Of a DNA stretch of 64,000 nt, positions 17,011-24,090 are shown one piece after another; the stretch's first letter is position 1; each line of letters starts with the position of its first letter. A model generated the notes under the pieces. It was not told where the DNA came from. It made no database searches and worked only from the letters and a program-made list of their open reading frames with translations. Source of the DNA: Actinoallomurus bryophytorum. Lineage in GTDB: Bacteria > Actinomycetota > Actinomycetes > Streptosporangiales > Streptosporangiaceae. Location of the stretch: positions 7,006,001-7,070,000 of the forward strand of contig NZ_VFOZ01000001.1 of assembly GCF_006716425.1 (NCBI RefSeq), given 5' to 3'. Both the position numbers and the translations under genes were made by a program.

Positions 17011-17472
17011 ATGACGACGATGGCTGTTCGAACGAATTTCAGGGCTGCGTTTCCCGCTGACTACAAAGCTCTTTGCGGTCGATATGGGTTGCTCGAGATC
17101 GATGCCTTCATGGGGGTCGACCATGCTGGTATTCCGGCAAACATAGCGGTCAAGCTAGACGACTCCAGATGTGGTATCGATCTGCTACGTGTGCTCACCG
17201 ACAAATATGGGTTCATCTTTCCGGCGGATGACTCCGGTGATGAGGTCCAGGCGGAGCCGTATCCCTACCACCCTGAGCCCGGTGGACTGTATCCCTGGGG
17301 AGCGACGCAGAACGGTGACACGCTGTTCTGGCTCACCGCCGCTGATCCAGACAGATGGACGATCGTTGTCACCGATGGTGGTAGCTGGTGTGCCGGTGCA
17401 CTTCGGAACTACTCGTCCAGTGCCGCGAAGACGCTTCGGACCGATTGCCCGGAACGGCGTCGACGCCGCTGA
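17011..17472 (+). CDS. SMI1/KNR4 (SUKH) family protein
   Basis: A protein of about 153 residues with the SUKH fold. It has the early FPADYKALCGRYG motif (typical LP.DYK…YG), the central GGLYPWGATQNGDTLFWLT block and the WTIVV strand. SUKH proteins are frequently immunity proteins protecting against polymorphic or contact-dependent toxins. No toxin gene adjoins this one, so it may be an orphan immunity gene or a general SUKH protein. The start is uncertain: ATG 17011 or 17020 gives only a short lead before the domain, so the usual N-terminal helix may be missing and the gene may be truncated. It lies between a terminator and a small membrane-protein gene, near a transposase remnant. Its base composition is less GC-rich than its neighbours. 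Confidence 0.65.
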   Translation: MTTMAVRTNFRAAFPADYKALCGRYGLLEIDAFMGVDHAGIPANIAVKLDDSRCGIDLLRVLTDKYGFIFPADDSGDEVQAEPYPYHPEPGGLYPWGATQNGDTLFWLTAADPDRWTIVVTDGGSWCAGALRNYSSSAAKTLRTDCPERRRRR

Positions 17473-17517
17473 CGGTAACTCCTGCCCGGGCACCGACGCT
17501 CCGCTTACAATTCGGCG

Positions 17518-18048
17518 ATGACGACTCCGAATGCTCCCGGGCAGCCCGCGTGGCGCACCGATGTGGCACAGCCGCCCGGCGATGGTCACGGCCGGCCGGC
17601 CCTGCCGGACCGGTCGGGCCACAGCGTGCCCGTCGACCCTGATGAGGCGTCGATCATCGTGCGAATCCGGCAACCGTCGCGCTTGCCGAGTCTTTGGGAG
17701 AGGGCGAGCATCCAGATCAATGCCAGGGACGTTCTCGCGGAGTGGCAGAACGGCGTGATCGCGGTCGGCGTCCCGCCGGGCCATCACCGTCTGCGCGTCT
17801 GGGAGCCTCGGCCGCGCAGCGGCCGCGGCGGCGTTCTGAGGCCGCGGGCTGCGGCCGAACTCGCGATCGCGATCGCGCCACGCCAGACGGTCGAGCTGGA
17901 GTACGGGCCGTCGCTGTGGTTCGGGATCGGTGGCGCTCTCGGACCTCCGCCTCAGCGGATCCGCGGCGTGGCCCCCGCAGCCATCGTGGCCATTCTGTGG
18001 TTGGTCATCTGCGCGACGTCGCTCATACTGATAGCGCTGCAGCCCTGA
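17518..18048 (+). CDS. Hypothetical protein with C-terminal membrane anchor
   Basis: A 176-residue protein not recognised as a known family. Residues 1-45 are Pro/Gly-rich and probably disordered. Residues 45-130 look like a beta-sandwich-type domain (IIVRIRQPSRL, SIQINARDVLAEW, VPPGHHRLRVWEP). A single hydrophobic helix near the C-terminus (AAIVAILWLVICATSLILIA) would anchor it in the membrane with the domain in the cytoplasm. The ATG at 17518 lies 46 bases after the SUKH gene's stop, so co-transcription is possible. Transposase remnant sequence begins 37 bases after its stop. Confidence 0.6.
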   Translation: MTTPNAPGQPAWRTDVAQPPGDGHGRPALPDRSGHSVPVDPDEASIIVRIRQPSRLPSLWERASIQINARDVLAEWQNGVIAVGVPPGHHRLRVWEPRPRSGRGGVLRPRAAAELAIAIAPRQTVELEYGPSLWFGIGGALGPPPQRIRGVAPAAIVAILWLVICATSLILIALQP

Positions 18049-18084
18049 CCGCGTAGCCCCGAGCGCGGGCCATGCGGGGAGCCT

Positions 18085-18333
18085 GAGATTTTGGTCCTGC
18101 GGCATCAGTGGCGGTGCTGTGTCGTCAGGTCGCACGTCCTCGGCCGTCGTTGGCCGATCGGGCGGTGATCGCGGCGCTGACACGGTTGTTACCCCGATCC
18201 CGGCTGGTTCGGCTTGTTCGTCACACCTGGCACCGTGCTTCGCTGGCACGCCGACCTTGTGAAGCGGCGCTTGACCTACAAACGGACCCAGCCTGGTCGC
18301 CCGCGGATCCGCGAGCTGGTGGAGCGGATGGTC
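18085..18333 (+). pseudogene. N-terminal remnant of an integrase-core transposase, frameshifted
   Basis: Three frames must be joined. EILVLRHQ at 18085 is followed, after loss of one base, by AVLCRQVARPRPSLADRAV. Another shift near 18205 gives FVTPGTVLRWHADLVKRRLT and GRPRIRELVERM, then the similarity stops. This is the N-terminal half of a common actinomycete transposase (…LRHQLAVLRRQVARPRPSW…, …VTPGTLLAWHR…, …GRPP…IRELV…). It has no catalytic core and no visible inverted repeats. It directly abuts the 3' end of the acyl-CoA dehydrogenase gene (18367). Confidence 0.7.
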
Positions 18334-18366
18334 ATGAGCCTCTTCAGCCGGACGGTGACATCGACG

Positions 18367-19569
18367 TCAGAACGCGACAGCCGGAGCCAAGGAGGGGGAG
18401 TGCGGGTCGCTGAGGCCGAGGCGGTGCTGTCCGATGTGGGGGAGGCTGAGTTCTTCGGTGCCGGGGATGGTCCTGCCGGCCTGGGCGTCGCGGTGGAGAC
18501 GGGCTGCGGTCGTGCGTCGGGCGTAGGCGTTGGCGCCATGGAGCTGGAACATGAGATCTGTGGCCTGCCACGCCGTGTCGGCGGCGCTGAGGTTGGCGAT
18601 GCCGGCCTCTGAACCGCAAGGGCGGTGGTGGTCCCACATCCATGCCGCCTTGTAGGTCATGAGGCGGACGAGCTCGGTTTGCGCCTTGATGCGGGCGAGG
18701 GGGCGCGCGATGCCTTGCCGGGCGCCGATGACGTGGCCGAGCGGGGCGCGTTGGAGGGAGTGGTCGCAGGCCGTCTCCAAGGCGAGGTCGGCACTTCCGG
18801 CGGCGCCTGCCGCGCTGATGATCCGTTGGGAATTGAGGATGTCCGACAGGACGGCGGAGCCATTGCCGACGGCGCCGATGACATTGGTGGCGGGTACGCG
18901 TAGCTCCTCGAAGAAGACGGTGCTGGAGGCGGCGGTGTTGTTACCCAGTTTCGCGATGGGCTCATAGCTGAGCGTGCCTGCGGCGACCGCTTCTTCGACG
19001 TCGATGAGGAGGACGGTCAGATCCGAACCGCGCGGTATGACTTTGGTGACCGGTGCCGTCCGCGTGGCGAGGATCATGTAGCGGGTGCGTTCGACACCGG
19101 TGATCCACGTTTTCCCGCCGGTGACGATGAAGTCACCGCCGCTGCGGCGGGCCAGCGTATGGCCATCGAAGACATCACTGCCGGACTCCTCGCCGTTCAG
19201 GGCGAGACAGGTCTCCAACTCCCCGGCGGCCGGCCCGGAAAGCAGCGCGTCCTTTTGCTCAGGTGTGCCGTGGCGCGCGATGGTGAGAGCACCGAAGGCG
19301 GGCGTGAGCAGGTAGAGGAGGGCGCCGGCGGACCCGGCACCGGAGGCGGCCAGTGCCTCGGCGGCAACGGCGAGTTCGAGCAGGCCCTGTCCTGCTCCGC
19401 TATATCGTTCGGGGGTGGCCCAGCCACCGTCGATGAGTTCTTGCCAGATCTCCTGGGGCCAGCATTCGTCGGCGTCGCAGCGGTCCCAATACTGTGGCCC
19501 GTATCGCATGCCGATCTTGAGTATGCCGTCGCGGACATCGGTGGCGGTCTCCGGCAGATCGAAGTCCAC
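18367..19569 (-). CDS. Acyl-CoA dehydrogenase family protein
   Basis: A 400-residue flavoprotein with the three-part acyl-CoA dehydrogenase fold: N-terminal helices (to about 115), the central beta-domain with LALNGEESGSDVFDG and the FIVTGGKTWITGVERTRYMI strand pair, and the C-terminal helical domain with SAAGAAGSADLALETACD and TDLMFQLHGANAYAR. The C-terminal PGTEELSLPHIGQ lies where members carry the segment binding flavin/substrate, with Glu as candidate catalytic base. It should introduce a double bond into an acyl-CoA thioester using FAD. The GTG start at 19567-19569 has GAGGAG seven bases upstream. A TetR regulator lies divergently 412 bases away and may control it. Confidence 0.9.
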   Translation of the reverse strand: MDFDLPETATDVRDGILKIGMRYGPQYWDRCDADECWPQEIWQELIDGGWATPERYSGAGQGLLELAVAAEALAASGAGSAGALLYLLTPAFGALTIARHGTPEQKDALLSGPAAGELETCLALNGEESGSDVFDGHTLARRSGGDFIVTGGKTWITGVERTRYMILATRTAPVTKVIPRGSDLTVLLIDVEEAVAAGTLSYEPIAKLGNNTAASSTVFFEELRVPATNVIGAVGNGSAVLSDILNSQRIISAAGAAGSADLALETACDHSLQRAPLGHVIGARQGIARPLARIKAQTELVRLMTYKAAWMWDHHRPCGSEAGIANLSAADTAWQATDLMFQLHGANAYARRTTAARLHRDAQAGRTIPGTEELSLPHIGQHRLGLSDPHSPSLAPAVAF

Positions 19570-19663
19570 GTTGGTCTCCTCTTCGTCTCATCCCCCCGGA
19601 AATCACCAGGGGGGAGTCCGCTCGACGCCGGGCAGGACGCGTGGCCGACGACGGGTCCGTCGG

Positions 19664-19858
19664 TCAGTTCTGTGGCCGGCGCGTGAAACGGCGCCGAGGG
19701 TTCTCCGTCATGGCGAAACGTGCTCGTGCTGCAGGACCGTCTTTCAACTCGTCGACCGGTACGGAACCGGGCACCGTCTCAACGTTCACCATGAACCCCT
19801 CCGTGCTGCTCACCGAACCCGGATGACTGTCAACACTCACCTGACGGTAGGCCCGCAT
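19664..19858 (-). CDS. Possible small ORF in the ACAD-TetR intergenic region
   Basis: The 412-base gap between the acyl-CoA dehydrogenase start (19569) and the TetR start (19982) contains a 64-codon reverse-strand frame. It includes VSVDSHPGSVSSTEGF and MVNVETVPGSVPVDELKDGP, more protein-like than the Arg-rich shadows around it. There is no clear ribosome-binding site and no family match I can name. It could be a genuine small gene, a fragment of a lost gene, or chance. The gap must also contain the promoters of the two divergent flanking genes; I see no convincing operator palindrome there. Confidence 0.2.
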   Translation of the reverse strand: MRAYRQVSVDSHPGSVSSTEGFMVNVETVPGSVPVDELKDGPAARARFAMTENPRRRFTRRPQN

Positions 19859-19981
19859 GCCGTCAGCCGGTTCAGTCATTTGACTGGCCTGGTTTCCGGG
19901 GCCTCGTCGTCGGCCTCTCGGAGGGCGGCAAGTGGGCGCGGCAAGGCCCTGGCCTGTCTCGTTTAGTAACGTGATCCTGCG

Positions 19982-20605
19982 ATGAGAGACTACGGCGGTA
20001 AGAGCGGTGAGCAGCGTCGTGCCGAGAGACGGGCGCGACTGATCGACACCGCACTTGAGCTTTTCGGCACCCAGGGCTATCAGGCGACGTCCATGCGGGC
20101 CCTGCTGCGTAGCGCCGGCCTTCAGGATCGATACTTCACCGAGAGCTTCGCGAGCATGGAAGAGTTGCTCGTCGCCGTGCACGACAAGGTCCACGACGCG
20201 GAGTTCGCCGCGGCCGTCGGCGCGATGGACCCGGCGGCACCGCCCGTGGAGCGACTCCGTCAGCTGATCGACGCGATCGTGCGCGGGCTGGAGGACGATC
20301 CTCGGGTCGGTCGCGTGAAAATACTCGAGGTATTCGGTGCCGGGCCGCTGGTGGAAGAACACCGTCAACGTGGCGTGCGAGCCTATGCGAGCGTGGTGGC
20401 CGAGGTGCTCCCTCCGCTCCGTGCCGACAGTGACCTTGACCGGAAAGTTCTTGCCATGGCGCTCGTCGTCGGCTTGAACGGCCTGTTCATGGAGTGGTTG
20501 ACCAAGTCGCTCAAACTCTCCCGGGAACAGATCGTCGAGCACGCGATGCTGCTGGTCAGAGGGGTCATGCACGAGGCATGCGTACCGTCGGTCAACATGG
20601 CGTGA
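19982..20605 (+). CDS. TetR family transcriptional regulator
   Basis: A 207-residue TetR-type repressor. The N-terminal helix-turn-helix is at about residues 15-60: RLIDTALELFGTQGYQATSM, then a recognition region ending DRYFTESFASMEELL. The C-terminal part is all-helical ligand-binding and dimerisation domain (VERLRQLIDAIVRGL, LAMALVVGLNGLFMEW). It is divergent from the acyl-CoA dehydrogenase, a very common arrangement for TetR repressors of fatty-acid-type catabolic genes. Control of that gene is the most likely role; an acyl-CoA or xenobiotic effector is inferred only from context. Confidence 0.9.
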   Translation: MRDYGGKSGEQRRAERRARLIDTALELFGTQGYQATSMRALLRSAGLQDRYFTESFASMEELLVAVHDKVHDAEFAAAVGAMDPAAPPVERLRQLIDAIVRGLEDDPRVGRVKILEVFGAGPLVEEHRQRGVRAYASVVAEVLPPLRADSDLDRKVLAMALVVGLNGLFMEWLTKSLKLSREQIVEHAMLLVRGVMHEACVPSVNMA

Positions 20606-20952
20606 TCACCCCGCCTTCTGGAGAGAAAGGTGGCGGCGGCCACCTGATGTAGGCGGGTTCCGCCAGAGAGCCCGCGTTCCCGACCGCGCCCGGCTGGTCG
20701 ATGAGGCCTTTGCAAGGCGGTCGACGGTCGTGCCGAGGTCCGGCCGAACGCGATGCCAGAGCGACGCGGGACGCCCGGCCGGGCCGCCTGCGACGCATCG
20801 CGGCCGAGCCATCCCAACCTTGATTCCGAACGGCCCTGCTCGCCTTATCGAATCATCTGAGGACGGGAACCATCTGATAGTGTCCGACGTCAGATAGATT
20901 GTGGCGCCGGCAAGCGCGCCCCTCTCTGCTCTCGCCGAGGAGGACCGGAACA
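20606..20952. promoter_or_regulatory. Intergenic region upstream of the T7SS cluster with three ATCTGA half-sites
   Basis: This 347-base gap separates the TetR gene from the lectin gene that opens the T7SS cluster. I see no coding sequence that I trust. Near its right end the hexamer ATCTGA occurs at 20855-20860 and 20872-20877, and its complement TCAGAT at 20890-20895. That is three copies with start-to-start spacings of 17 and 18 bases, about 60-100 bases before the lectin start. Such phased half-sites are typical of a regulator-binding region. A GAGGAGGA ribosome-binding site lies just before the start codon at 20953. Confidence 0.35.
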
Positions 20953-21756
20953 GTGAACGAACCGGCATCGGACCGGCCGGAACGACCGGACGGGTCGGCG
21001 CGGCCGAAGCTCGCGCGGGCGCTGACCGCGAGTGTCCGCAGGGCCGGTGACAAGGGGACCATGGCCGGCCGAATCGTCACCGCGGGCTTCATCGTCGTCG
21101 TGACCTGTGCCCTGGCCCTGGGCGTCGGAGCGTTGCTCGCGCACAAGAGTGCGCCCAAGGCGGCGAACGTGGCCGCGAAGCGGTCGCAGGGCACGCCCGC
21201 ACCCCGGTCGCCGAGCCCGGTCGTGTCGCCTTCCCTGAGGGCCGTTTCTCCATCCAAAGCACCGAAGAAGTCCGTGAAGACAGGGGGCGGCTCCGGTGGC
21301 GGGCAGAGCAAGCGCAACGCCCCGAAAAAGTCCACCGGCCGGCATCCGGCGGCGGCGAACCGGGCGGTATTGGCGGTCCCGGAGACGAGGATCATCAGTT
21401 ACGCCTCAGGGAAATGCATCGACGTCACCAATGAAGGCCAGACCGGCATTCCCGTACAGATCTGGGACTGCGATCCGCTCGTCCGCTGGAAGCAGTGGGC
21501 GTTCTATCCGGACCACACCGTCCGCTCGATGGGCAAGTGCATGACGGCGGCAGGGAAGGGCAACGGCGCTCCGGTCGAGTTGAAGTCCTGCAAGGGCGGC
21601 GCGTCGCAGCATTTTGTCCTCAAGGCGTCCCATGACCTGGTCAACACGGCGGCGGACAAATGCGTTGATGTGAAGGAACAGCAGACCGGGAACGGCAGCC
21701 CGCTTCAGATATGGGGGTGCGGTGGAACCTCCAACCAGAAATGGCATACAGGGTGA
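20953..21756 (+). CDS. Membrane-anchored ricin-type (RICIN/QxW) lectin-domain protein
   Basis: A 267-residue type II membrane protein. A cytoplasmic tail (about 1-38) precedes a transmembrane helix (IVTAGFIVVVTCALALGVGA). A Ser/Pro/Lys-rich extracellular linker follows to about residue 140, then a beta-trefoil RICIN domain. The QxW-type repeats are visible: SGKCIDVTNEG…QIWDCD, GKCMTAAGKG…ELKSCKG and DKCVDVKEQQ…QIWGCGG, ending SNQKWHTG. It should bind carbohydrate at the cell surface or wall. The GTG start at 20953 has GAGGAGG at a good distance. It stands 39 bases before the first WXG100 gene and in the same direction, so it appears to be the first gene of the T7SS operon. Confidence 0.85.
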   Translation: MNEPASDRPERPDGSARPKLARALTASVRRAGDKGTMAGRIVTAGFIVVVTCALALGVGALLAHKSAPKAANVAAKRSQGTPAPRSPSPVVSPSLRAVSPSKAPKKSVKTGGGSGGGQSKRNAPKKSTGRHPAAANRAVLAVPETRIISYASGKCIDVTNEGQTGIPVQIWDCDPLVRWKQWAFYPDHTVRSMGKCMTAAGKGNGAPVELKSCKGGASQHFVLKASHDLVNTAADKCVDVKEQQTGNGSPLQIWGCGGTSNQKWHTG

Positions 21757-21795
21757 CATGAGCGCCGGAAATCGTCCCAAAGAAAGGTGGACGCA

Positions 21796-22173
21796 ATGGC
21801 CACGAACGATCCCAGCGTGAACGTGGGCGGCGTGAACTACCGAGTCACGCCGGAGTACCTCTCCAACGCCGCGACCAGTACCGACAACACCGCTGCGGAG
21901 ATCGACGCCATTCTCGGACAGGTTCGGGCCTACGTGGTGAACCTCGAAGCGTCCTGGCAGGGCATCGCGTTCAACACGTTCCAGACGCTGATGGCCGAGT
22001 ACGACATCTACGCCAAGATGCTGCACGACAGCCTGACCGATATCGGCTCCGGCCTGCGCGGCAACTACGTGAATTACACCGAGTCCGAGCAGACCAACAT
22101 CAACAACCTCAGTTCGCTCGACGCCGCGCTCCCAGCGGGCGGCCGCACGATTCCGCCCGCGGCCCTGTCGTGA
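21796..22173 (+). CDS. WXG100 family T7SS protein
   Basis: A 125-residue helical-hairpin protein. The W-x-G turn is the SWQGIAF segment near residue 54, with helices on both sides. The second helix ends in YTESE, a match to the YxxxD/E T7SS export signal. A 20-residue tail follows (LDAALPAGG). ATG 21796 is preferred over GTG 21787 because GGTGG is five bases before it. It is slightly longer than the classical 100 residues. It is paired with a second small protein at 22258, and together they probably form the heterodimeric substrate/adaptor of the secretion machine encoded immediately downstream (EccD, EccC). Confidence 0.85.
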   Translation: MATNDPSVNVGGVNYRVTPEYLSNAATSTDNTAAEIDAILGQVRAYVVNLEASWQGIAFNTFQTLMAEYDIYAKMLHDSLTDIGSGLRGNYVNYTESEQTNINNLSSLDAALPAGGRTIPPAALS

Positions 22174-22257
22174 GCCGGCCACCGGTGCGATGCGGGCGAG
22201 TCCGCCTCCACGCCGCGGCGCAGCGCCTCGGCCATCCCTCGCACATAAGGAGTCTTC

Positions 22258-22572
22258 GTGGCTGACATCGACGGCACCCCCATCTACGTCGGCTCCGGCC
22301 TGGAAGGCGCCGGAGCCTGGCTGAACACCCAGGCCACCACCTGCGCCGACGACCTGACCCGGTTGAAGGCGCAACTCGCCCCGCTCGCCGAGGCGTGGAC
22401 GCAGAGCCAGGCCGCCGACTACTACCAGGGCCTGCAGCAGGAGTGGAACATCGCCGCCGAGGGCCTGTTCGGCCCGGACGGTGTGCTCGGTCAGATCGCC
22501 CAGGCGATGAACGTCAACTGGGGCAACTACTCCGACGCCGAGTGGTCGAACATCCGGACATGGCAGCACTGA
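22258..22572 (+). CDS. WXG100-like T7SS protein with divergent W-T-Q-S turn
   Basis: A 104-residue helical protein of WXG100 size. The turn tryptophan is present (AEAWTQSQAADYYQG near residue 47), but the glycine of W-x-G is replaced. The C-terminus has NYSDAEW, again a YxxxE signal. It starts at GTG 22258, with AAGGAG seven bases upstream. It is likely the partner of the WXG100 protein ending at 22173 and is followed by EccD after 44 bases. The family is inferred from size, helix pattern and position; the divergent turn resembles that of the less conserved partner in ESX heterodimers. Confidence 0.7.
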   Translation: MADIDGTPIYVGSGLEGAGAWLNTQATTCADDLTRLKAQLAPLAEAWTQSQAADYYQGLQQEWNIAAEGLFGPDGVLGQIAQAMNVNWGNYSDAEWSNIRTWQH

Positions 22573-22616
22573 CCAGCGGCGGCGGTGCCGAGTGAGCATG
22601 ATGCGAGGAGTCCGAA

Positions 22617-23969
22617 GTGGACGATGAACGGTGCCGGATCACGGTGGTCGGCCTGCGGCGGCGTGTCGACCTCGCCGTGCCGGCGCGTGCCCCGATCGCC
22701 GAGTACGTCTCGACCCTCGGCCGGCTCTGCGGCCAGGAGACCGACGAGACGTTCCCGGCCTCATGGTCGCTCGCCTCCGCCGGGGCCCGGCCGCTCCCGG
22801 TCACCATGTCGCTGCTCGAGGCGCAGGTGGTGGACGGCGCGACGCTCTACCTGAGAGATGTGCTCGAAGGCGAGGCCGACGGGCCGCTCGTCACGGACAT
22901 CGAGGAGCTCGTCGAGGAGACGGCTGGGCGGTGGGACCGCTGGAACACGCGTCACCGCGCGATGACCGTCATCGGCGTCGGCCTCGGCGGATTCCTGGCG
23001 ACGCTGGCGGTATTGGTCCTCCAGCAGCCGGACGCTCCGCTGACCGGCCTGGTCGCCATCCTGGCCGGCTTCGGCCTCGCGCTGCTGGCGGGGCTCGCCA
23101 CGCGCCGTGGCTGGGCCGTGCCCTTGTCGCTTCGGATCGTCGTGGCGCTGTCCGCGTGCCCGATCCTGGCGCTGGCCGGCTACGCTCTGCCGGCGGCCAG
23201 GGACGGCGCCGGTGCGGCGATGTTCACGGTCACCATCGGGACCGCTGTCGGTGCCCTCGCCGCCGCGCTGGCCATGCCGCACGAGGCAACGCTGACCGTG
23301 GGCCTGCTCGCCGGGGTGGCGCTCCCGGTGACCGCCCTGCTCGCCGCCCTGCACGCCGATCTCGTCGAGAGCATGGCCGTCGCCGGCGTGGTCGCGCTCA
23401 TGACGCTGAGTGCCGCACCCACCGCCTCCGGGCGCCTGGTCACCCTGGTTCCCGCGCGTCCGAACGCCGGTGCGTCGCCCGATCCGTCCACGGAGATCGC
23501 GGACGCCATGAGCCGTGGCCGCCGCGTGCTGATCGCCCTCGCGGTGGCTTCCTCGCTGGTCTCGGTCGGCTCCTTGCTGGTGCTGGCGGCGTCAGACGAC
23601 CCGTTCGCCGTCGGGCTGGCGTTGTGCCTGAGCCTCGCCCTGCTGGCGCAGGCAGGCCAGAGCATCGTCCCGGTGGCGGTCATACCCGGCATCGCGGCCG
23701 GGGCGGCCGGCCTGGTCGCCCTGGCGATCCAGGACCCCGTCTCCCTGCTGTACGTGACGGCGCCGGCGCCCGTCCTGATCACGTGGGGCGCTGCCGTCGT
23801 CGTCCTCGCCATCGGGTTCGTCCTGGCGGCACAGCCGGCCGAGACGTTCGACGAACGCCCGTCCTGGCTGGTCACGGCGGGCGCTGTGCTTTCGGTGGTC
23901 TCGGTGCCGCTGGCGGTGGGCGTCTTCGGCGTCTTCTCGCAGCTCGCGGAGATCGGCGGGCGGCTCTGA
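22617..23969 (+). CDS. eccD: EccD-type T7SS integral membrane protein
   Basis: A 450-residue channel component of the type VII secretion system. Residues 1-85 are a ubiquitin-like YukD/EsaB-type domain (CRITVVGLRRRVDLAVPA onward), with a polar linker to about 115. Eleven hydrophobic segments follow, from VIGVGLGGFLATLAVLVL to the last one, AVLSVVSVPLAVGVFGVF. That number of helices and the N-terminal ubiquitin fold define EccD, which lines the inner-membrane pore of ESX systems. The GTG start at 22617 has GAGGAG upstream. It belongs to the operon that includes the WXG100 pair and the beta-helix AAA+ gene. No EccB, EccE or mycosin gene is found around it. Confidence 0.85.
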   Translation: MDDERCRITVVGLRRRVDLAVPARAPIAEYVSTLGRLCGQETDETFPASWSLASAGARPLPVTMSLLEAQVVDGATLYLRDVLEGEADGPLVTDIEELVEETAGRWDRWNTRHRAMTVIGVGLGGFLATLAVLVLQQPDAPLTGLVAILAGFGLALLAGLATRRGWAVPLSLRIVVALSACPILALAGYALPAARDGAGAAMFTVTIGTAVGALAAALAMPHEATLTVGLLAGVALPVTALLAALHADLVESMAVAGVVALMTLSAAPTASGRLVTLVPARPNAGASPDPSTEIADAMSRGRRVLIALAVASSLVSVGSLLVLAASDDPFAVGLALCLSLALLAQAGQSIVPVAVIPGIAAGAAGLVALAIQDPVSLLYVTAPAPVLITWGAAVVVLAIGFVLAAQPAETFDERPSWLVTAGAVLSVVSVPLAVGVFGVFSQLAEIGGRL

Positions 23970-24060
23970 GCAGATGCCGGCACGGATCAAGCCCCGCCAT
24001 GGCGGTGTACCGCCGGGCGCCGCCGGTTCGGCGGTGGCGACGTACGAGGAGGGTCGACGG

Positions 24061-24090
24061 ATGAGTGCACGCCCGTGGACGGCGCGATGA
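24061..24090 (+). other. Nine-codon leader ORF overlapping the beta-helix/AAA+ start
   Basis: A strong AGGAGG-type ribosome-binding site near 24049 precedes ATG 24061, which opens a frame of only nine codons (MSARPWTAR). Its TGA (24088-24090) overlaps the ATG of the next gene (24087) in the pattern ATGA. The main gene itself has no good site of its own. The mini-ORF may therefore load ribosomes by translational coupling, or the true start may have been moved by a frameshift here. Confidence 0.35.
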
